From Neisseria lactamica (GTDB lineage: Bacteria > Pseudomonadota > Gammaproteobacteria > Burkholderiales > Neisseriaceae): a stretch of DNA of 5,025 nucleotides. The stretch lies in assembly GCA_001067655.1 (NCBI GenBank), contig JUNU01000069.1:1-5025 (forward strand). The letters are read 5' to 3'. Shown in pieces: positions 4,522 to 5,025 of the stretch (positions within the stretch are counted from its first letter, which is position 1; each line of letters starts with the position of its first letter). The position numbers were made by a program, and so were the translations under genes. The notes beneath the pieces are model-generated. The model was not told where the DNA came from, searched no databases, and saw only the letters and a program-made list of their open reading frames with translations.

Positions 4522-5025
4522 TCAATAGCGGTAATCAGGATGACGAGAACAGCCAGAGTAACGGATAACACATTCATTGGAATGTTTGCTACATCCTTTC
4601 AACGCAAGTTCTTTGGCAATTTCCACATCATCCTCTCCGGCGGTTCCCGTCCCACCTTTACCTTCTTCCTTACCACCAACTGCAATAGCGGCACAAAGAT
4701 TACGATATTCGTGTTTCAGGCGGCAACCTTTACCATCACGAGCAATCGGATTTTGACCTCCACCGGCTTTGATACAGCTTGCCAATGCTTCACGTCTAGC
4801 TGACTCCTCCCCTTCAGTATTATTTTCAGAATAGCCAACAGCTCGATTTACCGGATTAAAATAAATCGATCCCCAACGGTTCGGCACTTTATATATCCGA
4901 CGTGCCTGTCCTCCTGACTGATTATTACCGCTACACCCCGCCAAGTCCGGTCTTTGAATACAAGGGTTCACCACAGGATCGTTAATCGCATTCAATCCGT
5001 CGGCTAAAACAAAGGGGCTAACCTG
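4522..5025 (-). CDS. DUF4189-like secreted cysteine-rich protein, 5' end outside window
   Basis: Function unknown. The visible part is 167 codons plus TGA, and the frame stays open to the window edge. A TTG at 4995 could be called as a start, but the codons upstream read QVSPFVLADG. That looks like the end of a signal peptide with cleavage after VLA, so the true start is probably just beyond the window. Counting from the first visible residue, an N-terminal segment has Cys22 and Cys31, then a Gly/Asn/Gln linker. From Trp51 (WGSIYFNP) comes a module with Cys84, 101, 111, 145, 152 and 159. The pattern of Trp-Gly start, Ala-rich helix ending in Cys, CAAIAVGG, then Cys-Cys-Cys matches my memory of DUF4189. 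Eight cysteines in a likely exported protein suggest disulfides. It converges on norB with about 410 bases between and separate terminators, so no link to denitrification is implied. The family call is from memory. Confidence 0.75.
   Translation of the reverse strand, partial: QVSPFVLADGLNAINDPVVNPCIQRPDLAGCSGNNQSGGQARRIYKVPNRWGSIYFNPVNRAVGYSENNTEGEESARREALASCIKAGGGQNPIARDGKGCRLKHEYRNLCAAIAVGGKEEGKGGTGTAGEDDVEIAKELALKGCSKHSNECVIRYSGCSRHPDYRY

Noticed and set aside
4569..4582. CATTC-ATTG-GAATG inverted repeat resembling an operator
   Set aside because: It lies inside coding sequence, has different spacing from the TTCAT-N5-ATGAA sites, and a 5-bp dyad is expected by chance.
4540..4803. Plus-strand 87-codon frame opposite the DUF4189-like gene
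   Set aside because: Antisense shadow of a frame with a recognisable cysteine pattern; no ribosome binding site.
4993..4995. TTG as start codon of the minus-strand gene
   Set aside because: The frame continues upstream to the window edge with signal-peptide-like residues, and no Shine-Dalgarno sits before the TTG.

Overview
This window is a denitrification locus from a Neisseria species, very probably a commensal. Two lines of evidence support this. The encoded proteins are close to the gonococcal and meningococcal AniA and NorB sequences as I remember them. The DNA also carries ten copies of the DNA uptake sequence core GGTCGTCTGAA, seven of them as exact AGGTCGTCTGAA. That is the uptake-sequence dialect associated with N. 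mucosa and relatives, not the ATGCCGTCTGAA form of the pathogens. No species is assigned.

Layout, left to right. Positions 1-51 are the right end of a Correia repeat (CREE), cut by the window edge. An uptake-sequence hairpin and a strong, probably bidirectional terminator follow. Next comes aniA on the minus strand, encoding the outer-membrane copper nitrite reductase lipoprotein. A divergent AT-rich control region of about 470 bases separates aniA from norB. norB, on the plus strand, encodes quinol-dependent nitric oxide reductase and ends in a terminator built from two inverted uptake sequences. A gene-free stretch of about 410 bases then holds G-quadruplex motifs, two more uptake-sequence inverted repeats and a minus-strand terminator. 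The window closes with the 3' part of a minus-strand gene for a small cysteine-rich secreted protein that resembles the DUF4189 family.

How the genes work together: AniA reduces nitrite to nitric oxide in the periplasm and NorB in the inner membrane reduces the nitric oxide to nitrous oxide. This truncated denitrification supports respiration at low oxygen and removes toxic NO. The control region fits that job. It holds an FNR box at the class II distance from an aniA -10 element, and a 6-3-6 palindrome of identical architecture (TTCAT-N5-ATGAA) in front of each gene, which I propose is the NO-sensing NsrR operator. It also has a 15/19 match to the Fur box and a 12-bp tandem repeat containing NarP-like heptamers. 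Both enzymes look intact, with every metal ligand present. The locus itself is a known system. The parts most worth a second look are the shared palindrome, the G4 cluster, the CREE promoter aimed at the 3' end of aniA, and the DUF4189-like neighbour.
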